From Kutzneria chonburiensis (GTDB taxonomy: Bacteria; Actinomycetota; Actinomycetes; Mycobacteriales; Pseudonocardiaceae), in assembly GCF_028622115.1 (NCBI RefSeq), contig NZ_CP097263.1, positions 4,588,001 to 4,652,000 of the forward strand: a DNA stretch of 64,000 nt, in the 5' to 3' direction. The position numbers and the translations under genes are program-made. Positions within the stretch are counted from its first letter, which is position 1. Each line of letters opens with the position of its first letter. The notes under the pieces are model-generated. The model was not told where the DNA came from. It saw only the letters and a list, made by a program, of their open reading frames with translations, and ran no database searches. Shown here one piece after another: positions 43,218 to 52,962 of the stretch.

Positions 43218-44766
43218 CGGCCGGGCCAGAGGGAATCAGCACGTCCTTGACCATGTCCCGCAACACATTCCGGCGGACCTTGCCGGTGGCGGTCTTCGGC
43301 ATCTCGGCCACCTCGACCACGGCCCGCGGCCGCTTGTACGAGGCGAGCCCGTCACGGCACCAGGAGATCAGGGCGTCCTCGTCGACCTTGTGCCCGTGCA
43401 CCGGCACCACGCAGGCCACCGGCTTCTGCAAGCCGGACTCGTCGGTCGCCGACACCACGGCGACCTCCTCGACGTCCGGATGGGCCAGCAGCCGGCTCTC
43501 CACCTCGAACGGCGACACCCACACGCCGCCGGCCTTGAGCATGTCGTTGCTGCGCCCCAGATACGTGTAGGTGCCGTCCTCGTTGCGACGGTAGGTGTCG
43601 CCGGTGCGCAGCCATCGGCCCTGGAACACCTCGCGCGTGATGTCGTTGCGGCACCAGTACCCGGTCGCGGTCGACGGGCCCTGCACGAACAGATCCCCGG
43701 TGTCGGAAGGGTTTCCGGCCTCGTCGCGGATCTCGACCTCGTAGCCCGGCACCGGCACGCCACTGGTGCCGCCGATGGCCTCGCCGGGCCGGTTGGACAG
43801 GAAGATGTGCAGCGCCTCGGTGGATCCGATGCCGTCCAACACTTCCACGCCGAAGCGTGAGCGAAACTTGTCGAACAACACCGCCGGCAGCGCCTCACCG
43901 GCCGAAACCCCTTGCCGCACGGTGGAAAACGCGTCGTCGGGCACGCCGCTGGCCAAGGTGGCCGCGAAGAATGTCGGCACCCCGAACAAGACCGTGGCCC
44001 GGTCGGCGGCGGCGCGCGTGGCGATCAGCTCCGGCGTGGACCGCGATCTTTCCAACAGCGCCACCGCCCCTGCCGCCAATGGCATGAAGCACGAATTGCC
44101 CAGCCCGTAGGCGAAAAACAATTTCGACACCGAGAGGCAACGGTCCTCAGGACCGAGACCCAGCACCCCGTTTCCGTAGTACGTGCCGACCGCGCGGATG
44201 CTCTCGTGCCGGTGCATCGCGGCCTTGGGCTGCCCGGTGGTGCCCGAGGTGTACAGCCACAGCGCCGGCGAGTCGACCCAGGTCGAGTACGGCGTCTCCA
44301 GCGTGCCGACGGCCATCAGGTCGTCCCACGAGTGCACCGTCACGCCCGCGCGCGGCGAGAAATCAACTGAACCGTCCAGTACAACTGTGTCGATCTCCGG
44401 CGCCAGCTCCACGGCGGCCTGAACGGCCGCCGCGAACTCGACCGAGGCCAGCAGCACCCGGCTGCGCGAGTCGACCAGCAGCGTGGCCAGCTCGACCGGC
44501 GTCAGCATGGTCGACACCGGCACGGGCACCGCGCCCAGGTACATCGCGCCCAGCACGGCGCCGAGCATCTCCACGTCGTCGGCCATGCTCAGCACGACCC
44601 GCTCCTCGGGCCGAACCCCCAGTTCCCGCAGGCCAGCCGCGGTCCGGTGCGCCTGCTCGGCCAACTCCGCGTACGACAGCGTGCGCCGGCTGGTCACCAC
44701 GGCGGTGTGCCCGCACTCGACGTGCCGGTCGACCAGGTACTCAGCGGCGTTGAACCGGTCCGGCAT
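43207..44766 (-). CDS. Benzoate-CoA ligase family protein
   Basis: ANL-superfamily acyl-CoA ligase of 519 residues. ATP-binding loop YTSGTTGQPKAAMH (about residue 175), adenylate motif GIGSTEALHIF (about 305), hinge TGDTYRRNEDG (about 405) and C-terminal catalytic Lys in KTATGKVRRN (about 500). The layout and HRHES/FFAYGLGN motifs match benzoate- and related aryl-CoA ligases, activating benzoate to benzoyl-CoA, the substrate of BoxB. It follows boxB after 9 bases. Confidence 0.88.
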   Translation of the reverse strand: MPDRFNAAEYLVDRHVECGHTAVVTSRRTLSYAELAEQAHRTAAGLRELGVRPEERVVLSMADDVEMLGAVLGAMYLGAVPVPVSTMLTPVELATLLVDSRSRVLLASVEFAAAVQAAVELAPEIDTVVLDGSVDFSPRAGVTVHSWDDLMAVGTLETPYSTWVDSPALWLYTSGTTGQPKAAMHRHESIRAVGTYYGNGVLGLGPEDRCLSVSKLFFAYGLGNSCFMPLAAGAVALLERSRSTPELIATRAAADRATVLFGVPTFFAATLASGVPDDAFSTVRQGVSAGEALPAVLFDKFRSRFGVEVLDGIGSTEALHIFLSNRPGEAIGGTSGVPVPGYEVEIRDEAGNPSDTGDLFVQGPSTATGYWCRNDITREVFQGRWLRTGDTYRRNEDGTYTYLGRSNDMLKAGGVWVSPFEVESRLLAHPDVEEVAVVSATDESGLQKPVACVVPVHGHKVDEDALISWCRDGLASYKRPRAVVEVAEMPKTATGKVRRNVLRDMVKDVLIPSGPADDR

Positions 44767-44775
44767 CGTCGCTCC

Positions 44776-46197
44776 TCAGGGCAGGTGGACGTACTCGTAC
44801 TCGAACGGCTTGCCGTTGATGCCGTTGGTCGGCGGCGCGACCCAGGAAGCGATCTTGCCTCGTTCGTGTACCGGGCGCATCAACGACTGCACGAACGCCA
44901 GGTCCTGGCCGGTCGGCAGCCATTTGTCGCGGGCCCTGGTCCACGTCGCCTCGTCCAGGATCTCCCCGTCGGGCGAGATGTGGAAGGCCGAGTTCACGCC
45001 GACGCCGCGGTTGAAGCCCGGGTGCGGCAGCTTCAGCCTGCGGTCGATCCCGGCCTCGGCCAGGATCCGGTTCCACCGCGTGACACCGTGCTCGCAGTCG
45101 GCGATGTATTCGTTGCGCAGGTCCACGTTCAGCATCAGGATCGTGGACAGCTCGTCGCCGCCCCAGGTCCCGTCGGCCCGCGGCGTCTCCAGCATCGAGC
45201 CGGTGTCGGTGAGCTTGTGGTCGTCCTTGCGCCGGCCCTCCTGCCAGCGGCCCTTGAGCCCGGCGGTGTAGTAGTTGGCCGCGTTGGTCGACGTTTCACT
45301 GCCGAACAGGTCCAGCGACACGGTGTAGTGGAAGTTGATGTACTTCTGGATGATCTCCAGCGGGATGCCGCCGTGCGGCGCGATGTCGAACGTGTCGTGC
45401 TCGCGGATCAGCTCGGCGGTTCGGGCCACCACCCGGTCGACACCGGTGGTGCCGACGAACATGTGGTGCGCCTCTTCCTTGAGCATGAACTCGCACGTCC
45501 GCGACAGCGGGTCGAAAGCGCTTTCCTTGAGCGTGCCGAGCTGGTACTTGCCGTCCCGGTCGGTGAAGTAGGTGAACATGTAGAAGGCCAGCCAGTCGGC
45601 GGTCTCCTCGTTGAACGCGCCGAGGATGCGGGGCGAGTCCGGGCTGCCGGAGTTGCGCAGCAACAGGTCCTCGGCCTGCTCGCGGCCCTCACGGCCGAAG
45701 TAGGCGTGCAGCAGGTAGACCATGGCCCACAGGTGCCGGCCCTCTTCGACGTTGACCTGGAACAGGTTGCGCAGGTCGTAGAGGCTGGGCGCAGTCAGCC
45801 CGAGAAGTCGTTGCTGCTCAACGGAAGCGGGTTCGGTGTCGCCCTGGATGACGATCAGCCGCTGGAGGTCGGCCCGGTACTCGCCGGGAACCTGCTGCCA
45901 CACCGGCTCGCCGCGGTGCTCACCGAAGCCGATGGTGCGGGCCTGCTCGCGCTCGGCCAGGAAGATGCCCCACCGGTACTCGTCCAGCTTGACGTGGTCG
46001 AAGTGGGCCCAGCCGGCGCGGCCGACGCTGACCGCGGTGCGCAGGTAGACGTCGTGCGTCTCCAGCGTCGGCCCCATTTCCGACCACCAGTTCATGAACT
46101 TGGGCTGCCAGCCCTCGAGGGCGCGCTGGAGCCGCCGGTCCGAGGACAGGTCGACGTTGTTGGGGATCTTCTCGTCATAGTTGATGGGACTGGCCAT
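44776..46197 (-). CDS. boxB: Benzoyl-CoA 2,3-epoxidase subunit BoxB
   Basis: Di-iron oxygenase component of 473 residues, the usual BoxB length. It starts NYDEKIPNNVDLSSDRRLQR like characterised BoxB proteins and has iron-ligand motifs such as LKEEAHHMFVG (about residue 240) and VEEGRHLWAM (about 150). It epoxidises benzoyl-CoA to 2,3-epoxybenzoyl-CoA with electrons from BoxA. The gene sits three bases after boxC. No boxA is visible in the window, so the reductase must come from elsewhere. Confidence 0.93.
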   Translation of the reverse strand: MASPINYDEKIPNNVDLSSDRRLQRALEGWQPKFMNWWSEMGPTLETHDVYLRTAVSVGRAGWAHFDHVKLDEYRWGIFLAEREQARTIGFGEHRGEPVWQQVPGEYRADLQRLIVIQGDTEPASVEQQRLLGLTAPSLYDLRNLFQVNVEEGRHLWAMVYLLHAYFGREGREQAEDLLLRNSGSPDSPRILGAFNEETADWLAFYMFTYFTDRDGKYQLGTLKESAFDPLSRTCEFMLKEEAHHMFVGTTGVDRVVARTAELIREHDTFDIAPHGGIPLEIIQKYINFHYTVSLDLFGSETSTNAANYYTAGLKGRWQEGRRKDDHKLTDTGSMLETPRADGTWGGDELSTILMLNVDLRNEYIADCEHGVTRWNRILAEAGIDRRLKLPHPGFNRGVGVNSAFHISPDGEILDEATWTRARDKWLPTGQDLAFVQSLMRPVHERGKIASWVAPPTNGINGKPFEYEYVHLP

Positions 46198-46200
46198 TGT

Positions 46201-47805
<1,605 letters not shown>

Positions 47806-47834
47806 GGTCCGCCTCCTCGATGGTGGGCGTCTAT

Positions 47835-47874
47835 TTTCTACAGCTTAGCCGCGCCCCGTCAACTTTTCTGTAGA
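47835..47874 (-). promoter_or_regulatory. Box operon promoter with TCTACAG/CTGTAGA operator arms
   Basis: On the minus strand TTGACG (47862-47857), 16 bases, then TAGAAA (47840-47835) form a promoter 30 bases ahead of boxC. The exact 7-bp inverted repeat TCTACAG...CTGTAGA (47837-47843 and 47868-47874) brackets it, one arm over the -10 and one just upstream of the -35 in the end of the aminotransferase gene. A PaaX-type repressor site is a reasonable guess. Confidence 0.55.
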
Positions 47875-49142
47875 TATTCACCCAGAACGCCGCCGATCTT
47901 GTCCACGATCTCGTCCAGGTGCTCGCGCTCGCACACCAGGGGTGGCGCGATCTGCACGACCGGCTTGCCCCGGCTGTCCGTGCGGGCAATCAGGCCGGCT
48001 TCCAGCAGGCCGGCGGTGATCGGCCCGAGGTCGTCCGTGGCCAGCTCAGCGGCGTAGAAGAAGCCGTCGCCGCGGACGTCGACGACCCCCGGCAGCTCCC
48101 GCAGCTCCTGCATGCGGCTGCGCAGGTGCGGGGTCAGCTCCCGGACGCCGTCGAGGATCTTGTCCCGTTCGAAGATCTCCAGGTTGCGCAGGGCGATCGC
48201 CGCGGCCAGCGGGTGGCCGCCGAAGGTCAGGCCGTGCGAGAGTGCTTGGCCCGGGCGGAAGAACGGCTCCGCCACCCGGTCGTGCACCAGCACCGCGCCC
48301 ATCGGCGCGTAAGCCGAGGTCAGACCCTTGGCGACGGTGATCATGTCCGGCACCACCTCCGGCACCGCCACGTACTCGCCGATCCGGCCGAAGCCGGTGA
48401 TCACTTCGTCGGCCACCAGCAGGATGCCGTAGCGGTCGGCCATCGCGCGCAGGCCGGTCCAGTAGCCGACCGGCGGCACGAAGCAGCCGCCCGCGTTCTG
48501 CACCGGCTCCGCGATGATCATGCCCACCGTCCCCGGATCGGCGGCGATGATCGCGTCTTCCGTTTCCCTGAGCAGGAATTCGAGGTCGCCCTCGCCCGTG
48601 TTGGGCACCCGGACCACGTCGATCGCCGGCCGGCCGAACGGCTCCTTCAGCGCGTCGACTCCCGTCAGCGCCAGCGCGCCGAGCGTCTGGCCGTGGTAGG
48701 CCGTGCGGCGGGCAACCGCTTTCACGCGCTCCGGCTGGCCGTTGGCCACGTGGTACTGGCGGGCCAGTTTCCACGCCGACTCAACCGATTCCGAGCCGCC
48801 CGAGGTGAAGAACGCCCGGTTGATCCCCTCCGGCGCCAGCTCCGCCAGCCGCTCCGCCAGCTCGATGGCCGGCGGGTGGGCCGTGTTCCAGTTCGTGTTG
48901 AACGGCAGCCGCTTGAGCTGGGCCGTCGCCGCCTCCGCGAACTCCTCGCCGTAGCCGTAGCCCAGCTGCGCACAGAACAGGCAGGACAGCGCGTCCAGAT
49001 ACCGCCGGCCGTCCGTGTCGATCACGTGCACGCCTTCGCCACGCTCGATGACCAGCGGAAACTGGCCGTCACGCAGCTTGGAGTGCTGGCCGAAGTGCAG
49101 CAGCAGATGGTCGCGCAGGCCCGCTTTCACGCTGTCCGTCAT
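47859..49142 (-). CDS. Class III aminotransferase
   Basis: PLP-dependent aminotransferase of 427 residues of the aspartate aminotransferase superfamily (omega-transaminase type). Motifs: TSGGSESVESAWKLARQYH (about residue 105), LLVADEVITGFGRIG (about 245) and the PLP lysine in ITVAKGLTSAYAPMGAV (about 275). ATG at 49142 gives the family N terminus; the longer frame is spurious. It lies upstream of boxC in the same direction, 53 bases away, but with a separate Box promoter inside the gap, so a role in benzoate use is uncertain. Substrate (beta-alanine, pyruvate/amine or GABA type) unknown. Confidence 0.87.
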   Translation of the reverse strand: MTDSVKAGLRDHLLLHFGQHSKLRDGQFPLVIERGEGVHVIDTDGRRYLDALSCLFCAQLGYGYGEEFAEAATAQLKRLPFNTNWNTAHPPAIELAERLAELAPEGINRAFFTSGGSESVESAWKLARQYHVANGQPERVKAVARRTAYHGQTLGALALTGVDALKEPFGRPAIDVVRVPNTGEGDLEFLLRETEDAIIAADPGTVGMIIAEPVQNAGGCFVPPVGYWTGLRAMADRYGILLVADEVITGFGRIGEYVAVPEVVPDMITVAKGLTSAYAPMGAVLVHDRVAEPFFRPGQALSHGLTFGGHPLAAAIALRNLEIFERDKILDGVRELTPHLRSRMQELRELPGVVDVRGDGFFYAAELATDDLGPITAGLLEAGLIARTDSRGKPVVQIAPPLVCEREHLDEIVDKIGGVLGEYLQKS

Positions 49143-49213
49143 GCCTCGATCCTGGCCCCACCACGCCACCCCCACCAGCCCCCTACCCCCTGCGCCCCAC
49201 CCACGCCTCCCCG

Positions 49214-49268
49214 TGGCACATGCGGTCCGGATGTGCCGCAGGGAGGCAAGTACGACGCGCATGTGACA
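49214..49268. repeat. Intergenic inverted repeat, family member 2
   Basis: Contains GGCACAT-N9-ATGTGCC (49215-49221 and 49231-49237) and aligns without gaps with the 6794-6848 element at about 38 of 55 positions. It lies between the aminotransferase start and the hydrolase stop. Confidence 0.5.
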
Positions 49269-49292
49269 TTCGAAAGTGTGTGAGGAGGCGGG

Positions 49293-50156
49293 TCAGGGCA
49301 GGTACTTGGGCGCGAAGTCCTTGATCAGGGCCGCGATGACCGGGGCCTGCGACACCAGGGCGAAGTGGCCGGCGTCGAGCAGGTGGATCTGGGCGTCGGG
49401 CACGTCCCGGGCGAAGGCGCGAGCGCCGTCGGGGCCGAAGATCTGGTCGTTGCGGCCCCACACGGCCAACACGCCGGGGTGGCGCTCACGCAAAAATGCC
49501 TGCCAAGCGGGGTAGAGCGGCGGATTGGTGCGGTAGTCGTGAAACAACCGGAGCTGCACTTCGCGGGCACCGGGGCGGGCCAAGAGTGCGTTGTCGAGGG
49601 CGATGGCGTCGGGACTGACGAGTTCGGGGTCGGGCTCGCCGTGCAGGTACTGCCAGACGGTGACCTCGGGGGCCAAAGCGGCGGCAACGGGAGCCTCGGT
49701 GGTGGGGTTCCAGTCAGCCCAGAACTCCCGCAGCGGGGCCCAGAACTCGGGGACCAGGCCCTCGTCGTAGGCATTGCCGTTCTGGGTGATGATCGCCCGT
49801 ACCTGGTCGGGGCGCTTGAGCGCGAGCCGGAAGCCGACTGGCGAGCCGTAGTCCTGCACGTAGATGCCGAAGGTGCCGAGTCCGAGCTGGTCGACGAACT
49901 TGTCGATCACCTCGGCCAGGTGGTCGAAGCTGTAGTCGAACTCCTCGACGGTGGGCATGTCGGACTGGCCGAAGCCGGGCAGGTCGGGGGCGATCAGGTG
50001 GAACTCGTCGGCCAGCGCCGGGATCAGGTCGCGGAACATCACCGACGAGGTCGGGAAGCCGTGCAGGAGCAGCAGCGTGGGCCGGTCCGGGTCGCCGGCC
50101 TCCCGGTAGAACACCGACAGCCCGTCGACGGTCGCCCTGCGGTACCGGATCGCCAT
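49293..50156 (-). CDS. Alpha/beta hydrolase with Asp nucleophile (epoxide hydrolase / dehalogenase type)
   Basis: Hydrolase of 287 residues. The nucleophile elbow reads YVQDYGSPVGFRLA (Asp, about residue 102), and HGFPTSS is the oxyanion motif; the catalytic His is in LDAGHFALVS (about 265). Asp in the elbow indicates epoxide hydrolase or haloalkane dehalogenase chemistry rather than an esterase. It is divergent from a CGNR zinc-finger regulator across two palindromic operators, so it is presumably that regulator's target. The substrate is unknown. Confidence 0.85.
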   Translation of the reverse strand: MAIRYRRATVDGLSVFYREAGDPDRPTLLLLHGFPTSSVMFRDLIPALADEFHLIAPDLPGFGQSDMPTVEEFDYSFDHLAEVIDKFVDQLGLGTFGIYVQDYGSPVGFRLALKRPDQVRAIITQNGNAYDEGLVPEFWAPLREFWADWNPTTEAPVAAALAPEVTVWQYLHGEPDPELVSPDAIALDNALLARPGAREVQLRLFHDYRTNPPLYPAWQAFLRERHPGVLAVWGRNDQIFGPDGARAFARDVPDAQIHLLDAGHFALVSQAPVIAALIKDFAPKYLP

Positions 50157-50175
50157 GACATCCTCCGAAGTCGAA

Positions 50176-50232
50176 ATAACGCCCTGTGCGTTACTTTGGC
50201 GACCGTAGCACAGGTAACGCCTTATGCGTTAC
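50176..50232. promoter_or_regulatory. Paired TAACG-N7-CGTTA operators between hydrolase and CGNR genes (copies 5 and 6)
   Basis: Copy 5, ATAACG-N7-CGTTAC (50176-50194, one mismatch), and copy 6, GTAACG-N7-CGTTAC (50214-50232, exact), lie 38 bases apart in the 86-base divergent region. Both spacers start C and end G, extending the arms to 7 bp. This is the only place where the dispersed palindrome is intergenic and duplicated, which suggests the CGNR protein is its binder. Confidence 0.7.
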
Positions 50233-50242
50233 TCTCTCCGAC

Positions 50243-50752
50243 GTGACGACGTTTCCACTGGTCGGCGAGCCGCTGGCGGTCGACCTGGCCAACACGGCGG
50301 TCCGGCTCCGCGGCCGCGAGGTCGACCTGATCGCCGACGATGAGGGGCTGGCGGCCTGGCTCGAGCTGCACCCGGGCATCGGCAAGGTCGACGGTGACGA
50401 GGTCCGGGCGCTGCGCGACGACATCCGCGAGGTCTTCCGCGCGGCCATCGAGACCCGGTCCGCCGCCCACGAGGCCGTCCAGAACATCAACCGGGCCGCC
50501 TTCCGCTGTCAGACCACCCTCACGTCCACTCCGGACGGCCCGGTGGTCGAGTGGGGCGGCGGCGGTCTCTCCGTGATCGCCCGCTCCGCGGTCGAGGTCG
50601 TGGCGGCGGCCCACGTGCGGGGCTGCGCCAACCACGACTGCGTGCTGGTCTTCGCCCAGGGCGACGAACGGCGCCGGTTCTGTGACACCAAGACCTGCGC
50701 CAACCGCGCCCGCCAGGCCCGCCATCGCGAACGGCAACACGTCCAGGCATGA
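50243..50752 (+). CDS. CGNR zinc-finger domain regulator
   Basis: About 169 residues. N-terminal ABATE-type domain (TTFPLVGEPLAVDLANTAV) and C-terminal CGNR zinc finger with four Cys: RGCANHDC and FCDTKTCANRARQARHR (here CANR instead of CGNR). Such proteins are putative ligand-binding transcription factors. GTG at 50243 gives the family start; the earlier ATG at 50186 lies inside an operator. Divergent from the epoxide hydrolase-type gene. A strong hairpin terminator follows immediately. Confidence 0.85.
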   Translation: MTTFPLVGEPLAVDLANTAVRLRGREVDLIADDEGLAAWLELHPGIGKVDGDEVRALRDDIREVFRAAIETRSAAHEAVQNINRAAFRCQTTLTSTPDGPVVEWGGGGLSVIARSAVEVVAAAHVRGCANHDCVLVFAQGDERRRFCDTKTCANRARQARHRERQHVQA

Positions 50753-50786
50753 CAAAACCCCCGGGCCGGCAAGCCTGGGGGTTTTG
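50753..50786. terminator. Bidirectional terminator between CGNR gene and secreted-protein array
   Basis: Fourteen-base-pair stem (CAAAACCCCCGGGC with GCCTGGGGGTTTTG, one wobble) and a 6-base loop, ending in TTTT on both strands. It closes the CGNR gene and, 17 bases beyond its last stop, the leftward nine-gene operon. Confidence 0.9.
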
Positions 50787-50802
50787 CCGCTGCTGTAGGG
50801 GG

Positions 50803-51219
50803 TCAGCAGCGCTTGCTGGTCTCCGCGCCGCCATAGTCCTTGCCGGCGCTGTAGATCAGGCCGTCCGCACGCGTGCACACGCTCAGCGTGTTCGTGCCGT
50901 ACGACCAGTTCTCACGGGCGCCCTTGGCGCTCACCGTGTAGCCCAACGGATCCGTGCCCGCGTCGATCGAGCTGGCCACGTAGTAGTCCGAGTGGTTGGC
51001 CCGGAACTGGTCCCACACGTAGGTGTACGCCCAGTTCTGGTTGCAGCCCTTGAACTGCTTCACCGACGCGATCGTCTGACCGCCGTACGTGATGTACGCC
51101 GTCGACCCGATCTGCACCGTGCTCGAGCATCCCGGCGGCGTCTCGGCCTGCGCCACACCAGAACCCAGACCGGCGACGGTCAACGCGGCCGCCACGGCCG
51201 CGACTCCGAGGAACTTCAC
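50803..51219 (-). CDS. Small secreted four-Cys protein, family A member 1
   Basis: 138 residues: signal peptide (VKFLGVAAVAAALTVAGLGS, cut after AQA) and a mature domain of about 113 residues with four Cys placed as in all family A members (PGC, KGC, SVC, and C as the very last residue), so two disulfides are likely. The conserved core reads STVQIGSTAYITY and SVKQFKGC, then YTYVW. GTG start follows AAGGAGAG. Last of nine tandem genes in one leftward operon. Mature part up to about residue 69 is identical to member 2. No function recognised. Confidence 0.8.
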   Translation of the reverse strand: MKFLGVAAVAAALTVAGLGSGVAQAETPPGCSSTVQIGSTAYITYGGQTIASVKQFKGCNQNWAYTYVWDQFRANHSDYYVASSIDAGTDPLGYTVSAKGARENWSYGTNTLSVCTRADGLIYSAGKDYGGAETSKRC

Positions 51220-51230
51220 AACTCTCCTTC

Positions 51231-51650
51231 TCAGCAACGCTTGCTGGTCTCAGCGCCGCCAAGCAGGTTGCCGCCGACGATCCAGATCGCCCCGGCCGCC
51301 TGCGTGCAGACGCTCAGCGTGTTCGTGCCCTGCGACCACAGCTCGTGCGCGCCCCGCCCGCTCACCTGGTATCCGAGCGGGTCGCTGCCCGCGTCGATGT
51401 AGGTGTCGATGGTGTAGTCCGTGCGCTTCGACCGGAACTGGTCCCACACATACGTGTAGGCCCAGTTCTGGTTGCAGCCCTTGAACTGCTTCACCGACGC
51501 GATCGTCTGACCGCCGTACGTGATGTACGCCGTCGACCCGATCTGCACCGTGCTCGAACAACCAGGCGCCGACTCCGCCTGCGCCACACCAGAACCCAGA
51601 CCGGCGACGGTCAACGCGGCCGCCACGGCCGCGACTCCGAGGAACTTCAC
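51231..51650 (-). CDS. Small secreted four-Cys protein, family A member 2
   Basis: 139 residues with the same signal peptide and start context as member 1, 11 bases upstream of it. Four conserved Cys, C-terminal ETSKRC. The 5' half of the gene and the gap before it are nearly identical in DNA to member 1, showing a recent tandem duplication or gene conversion; the last 70 residues differ (DYTIDTYIDAGSDPLGYQV). The longer frame upstream runs out of frame through member 3 and is spurious. Function unknown. Confidence 0.8.
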   Translation of the reverse strand: MKFLGVAAVAAALTVAGLGSGVAQAESAPGCSSTVQIGSTAYITYGGQTIASVKQFKGCNQNWAYTYVWDQFRSKRTDYTIDTYIDAGSDPLGYQVSGRGAHELWSQGTNTLSVCTQAAGAIWIVGGNLLGGAETSKRC

Positions 51651-51661
51651 AACTCTCCTTC

Positions 51662-52075
51662 TCAGCAACGCGTGTCCGTCATGGCCGAGTAGTGGTCGTA
51701 CCCGATGATCGAGATCAGGCCGTAACCGGCGGTGCACTCCGACAACGTGTCGGTGCCCGTCGACCACAACTCGGTCGCACTGTCGAGGTCGGTCGTGTCG
51801 CCCTGGAACGCGTTGCGCGGGCCGGGGTTGACGTTCACCGCCGCGAGGAGGTACCAGTGCAGACCGCGCTGACGGAAGCTGTCCCAGACGTAGATGTAGC
51901 CCCAGTTCTTGTTGCAGCCCTTGAACTGCTTCACCGAGGCGATGGTCTTCCCCTGGAACGTGACGTACGCCGTCGAGCCGATCTGCACCGTGCTCGAACA
52001 ACTCGGCGCCGACTCCGCCTGCGCCACACCCGCCCCGAGACCGCCGATCACCAGCGCGACCGCGGCGGCCGCCAC
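51662..52075 (-). CDS. Small secreted four-Cys protein, family A member 3
   Basis: 137 residues with family core TVQIGSTAYVTF and SVKQFKGCNKNWGYIYVW and C-terminal TDTRC. The predicted start (GTG 52075) gives a signal peptide of only about 20 residues, VAAAAVALVIGGLGAGVAQA, with no basic residue at its N terminus, unlike all siblings; no in-frame alternative start was found upstream. GAGG eight bases ahead may serve as ribosome binding site. Secretion may therefore be weaker. Function unknown. Confidence 0.75.
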   Translation of the reverse strand: MAAAAVALVIGGLGAGVAQAESAPSCSSTVQIGSTAYVTFQGKTIASVKQFKGCNKNWGYIYVWDSFRQRGLHWYLLAAVNVNPGPRNAFQGDTTDLDSATELWSTGTDTLSECTAGYGLISIIGYDHYSAMTDTRC

Positions 52076-52085
52076 AGTGAGGGCC

Positions 52086-52514
52086 TCAGCATCGCTTGTC
52101 CGTCTGGGCCACGTAGTTGTCGAACTGGTAAAGGGAGATCACGCCGTAGCCGGCGGTGCAGTCCGACAGCGTGTCGGTGCCACCGGACCACAGCTCGACC
52201 GGGTCGTCCCCCTTGTCCGTGCCACCCTTGTACGTGGCGTTCGGACCGGGATTCACCGCGACGGCGGCGGTGAGCCGGTAGTGCAGGCCCCGCTGACGGA
52301 AGCTCTCCCACACGTAGATGTAGCCCCAGTTCTTGCCGCAGCCCTTGAACTGCTTCACCGAGGCGATGCTCTTGCCCTGGAACGTGGCGTACGCGGTCGA
52401 TCCGATTTGGACGGTGCTCGAGCACCCGGGCGCGGACTCCGCCTGTGCCACGCCCGCCCCGAGACCACCCGCCACCAGCGCCAACGACGCCGCGGCGGCC
52501 AACAGGAACTTCAC
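52086..52514 (-). CDS. Small secreted four-Cys protein, family A member 4
   Basis: 142 residues: signal peptide starting VKFLLAAAASLALVAGGLGA, cleavage after AQA, then the family core with four Cys and C-terminal TDKRC. Closest to member 3 (both have RQRGLH and a VNPGP turn). GTG start with GAGGGG nine bases upstream. Fourth from the operon's 3' end. Function unknown. Confidence 0.8.
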   Translation of the reverse strand: MKFLLAAAASLALVAGGLGAGVAQAESAPGCSSTVQIGSTAYATFQGKSIASVKQFKGCGKNWGYIYVWESFRQRGLHYRLTAAVAVNPGPNATYKGGTDKGDDPVELWSGGTDTLSDCTAGYGVISLYQFDNYVAQTDKRC

Positions 52515-52525
52515 GCTTTCCCCTC

Positions 52526-52951
52526 TCAGCAACGCCATCCGGTCTTCGCGTCGACGGAACCGCTGGTGCCGAACTGGATGTAGCCCGCCGCCGCCGTGCA
52601 CGCGTCCAGCGTGTTCGTGCCCTCCGACCACACCTCGACCGGGCTGCCGGTCTTGTCCACGTCGCCCCACGACATACCGCCGTCGAACTGCACGTAGACC
52701 GAGGCGTGGGCCCGATAGGCGATGTGCCGGTCGCGGAAGCTCTCCCACACGTAGGTGTAGGCCCAGTTCTTGCCGCAGCCCTTGAACTGCTTCACCGAGA
52801 TGACGTTCTGACCCTGGTACTGGCCATAGGCGGTCGATCCGATTTGGACAGTGCTCGAACAGCCGGGTGCCTGCTCGGCCTGCGCCACACCGGAACCGAG
52901 TCCGGTCACCACCAAGGCCGCCGCCGTGACGGCGGCCAACGCGAGCTTCAT
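52526..52951 (-). CDS. Small secreted four-Cys protein, family A member 5
   Basis: 141 residues: signal peptide MKLALAAVTAAALVVTGLGS, family core with TAYGQYQGQNVISVKQFKGC, four Cys and C-terminal KTGWRC. Closest to member 6 (shared GQYQGQNVISV and DKHIAY/DRHIAY). ATG start with GAGGGG upstream. A much longer frame running upstream through other members is spurious. Function unknown. Confidence 0.8.
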   Translation of the reverse strand: MKLALAAVTAAALVVTGLGSGVAQAEQAPGCSSTVQIGSTAYGQYQGQNVISVKQFKGCGKNWAYTYVWESFRDRHIAYRAHASVYVQFDGGMSWGDVDKTGSPVEVWSEGTNTLDACTAAAGYIQFGTSGSVDAKTGWRC

Positions 52952-52962
52952 TGCTTCCCCTC

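Noticed and set aside
7533-45526. Repeated AAGCGCTT palindromes (near 7533, 23463, 31374, 31424, 45515)
   Set aside because: More than a simple base model predicts, but short, variable in flanks, inside genes and explicable by codon pairs; no consistent longer consensus.
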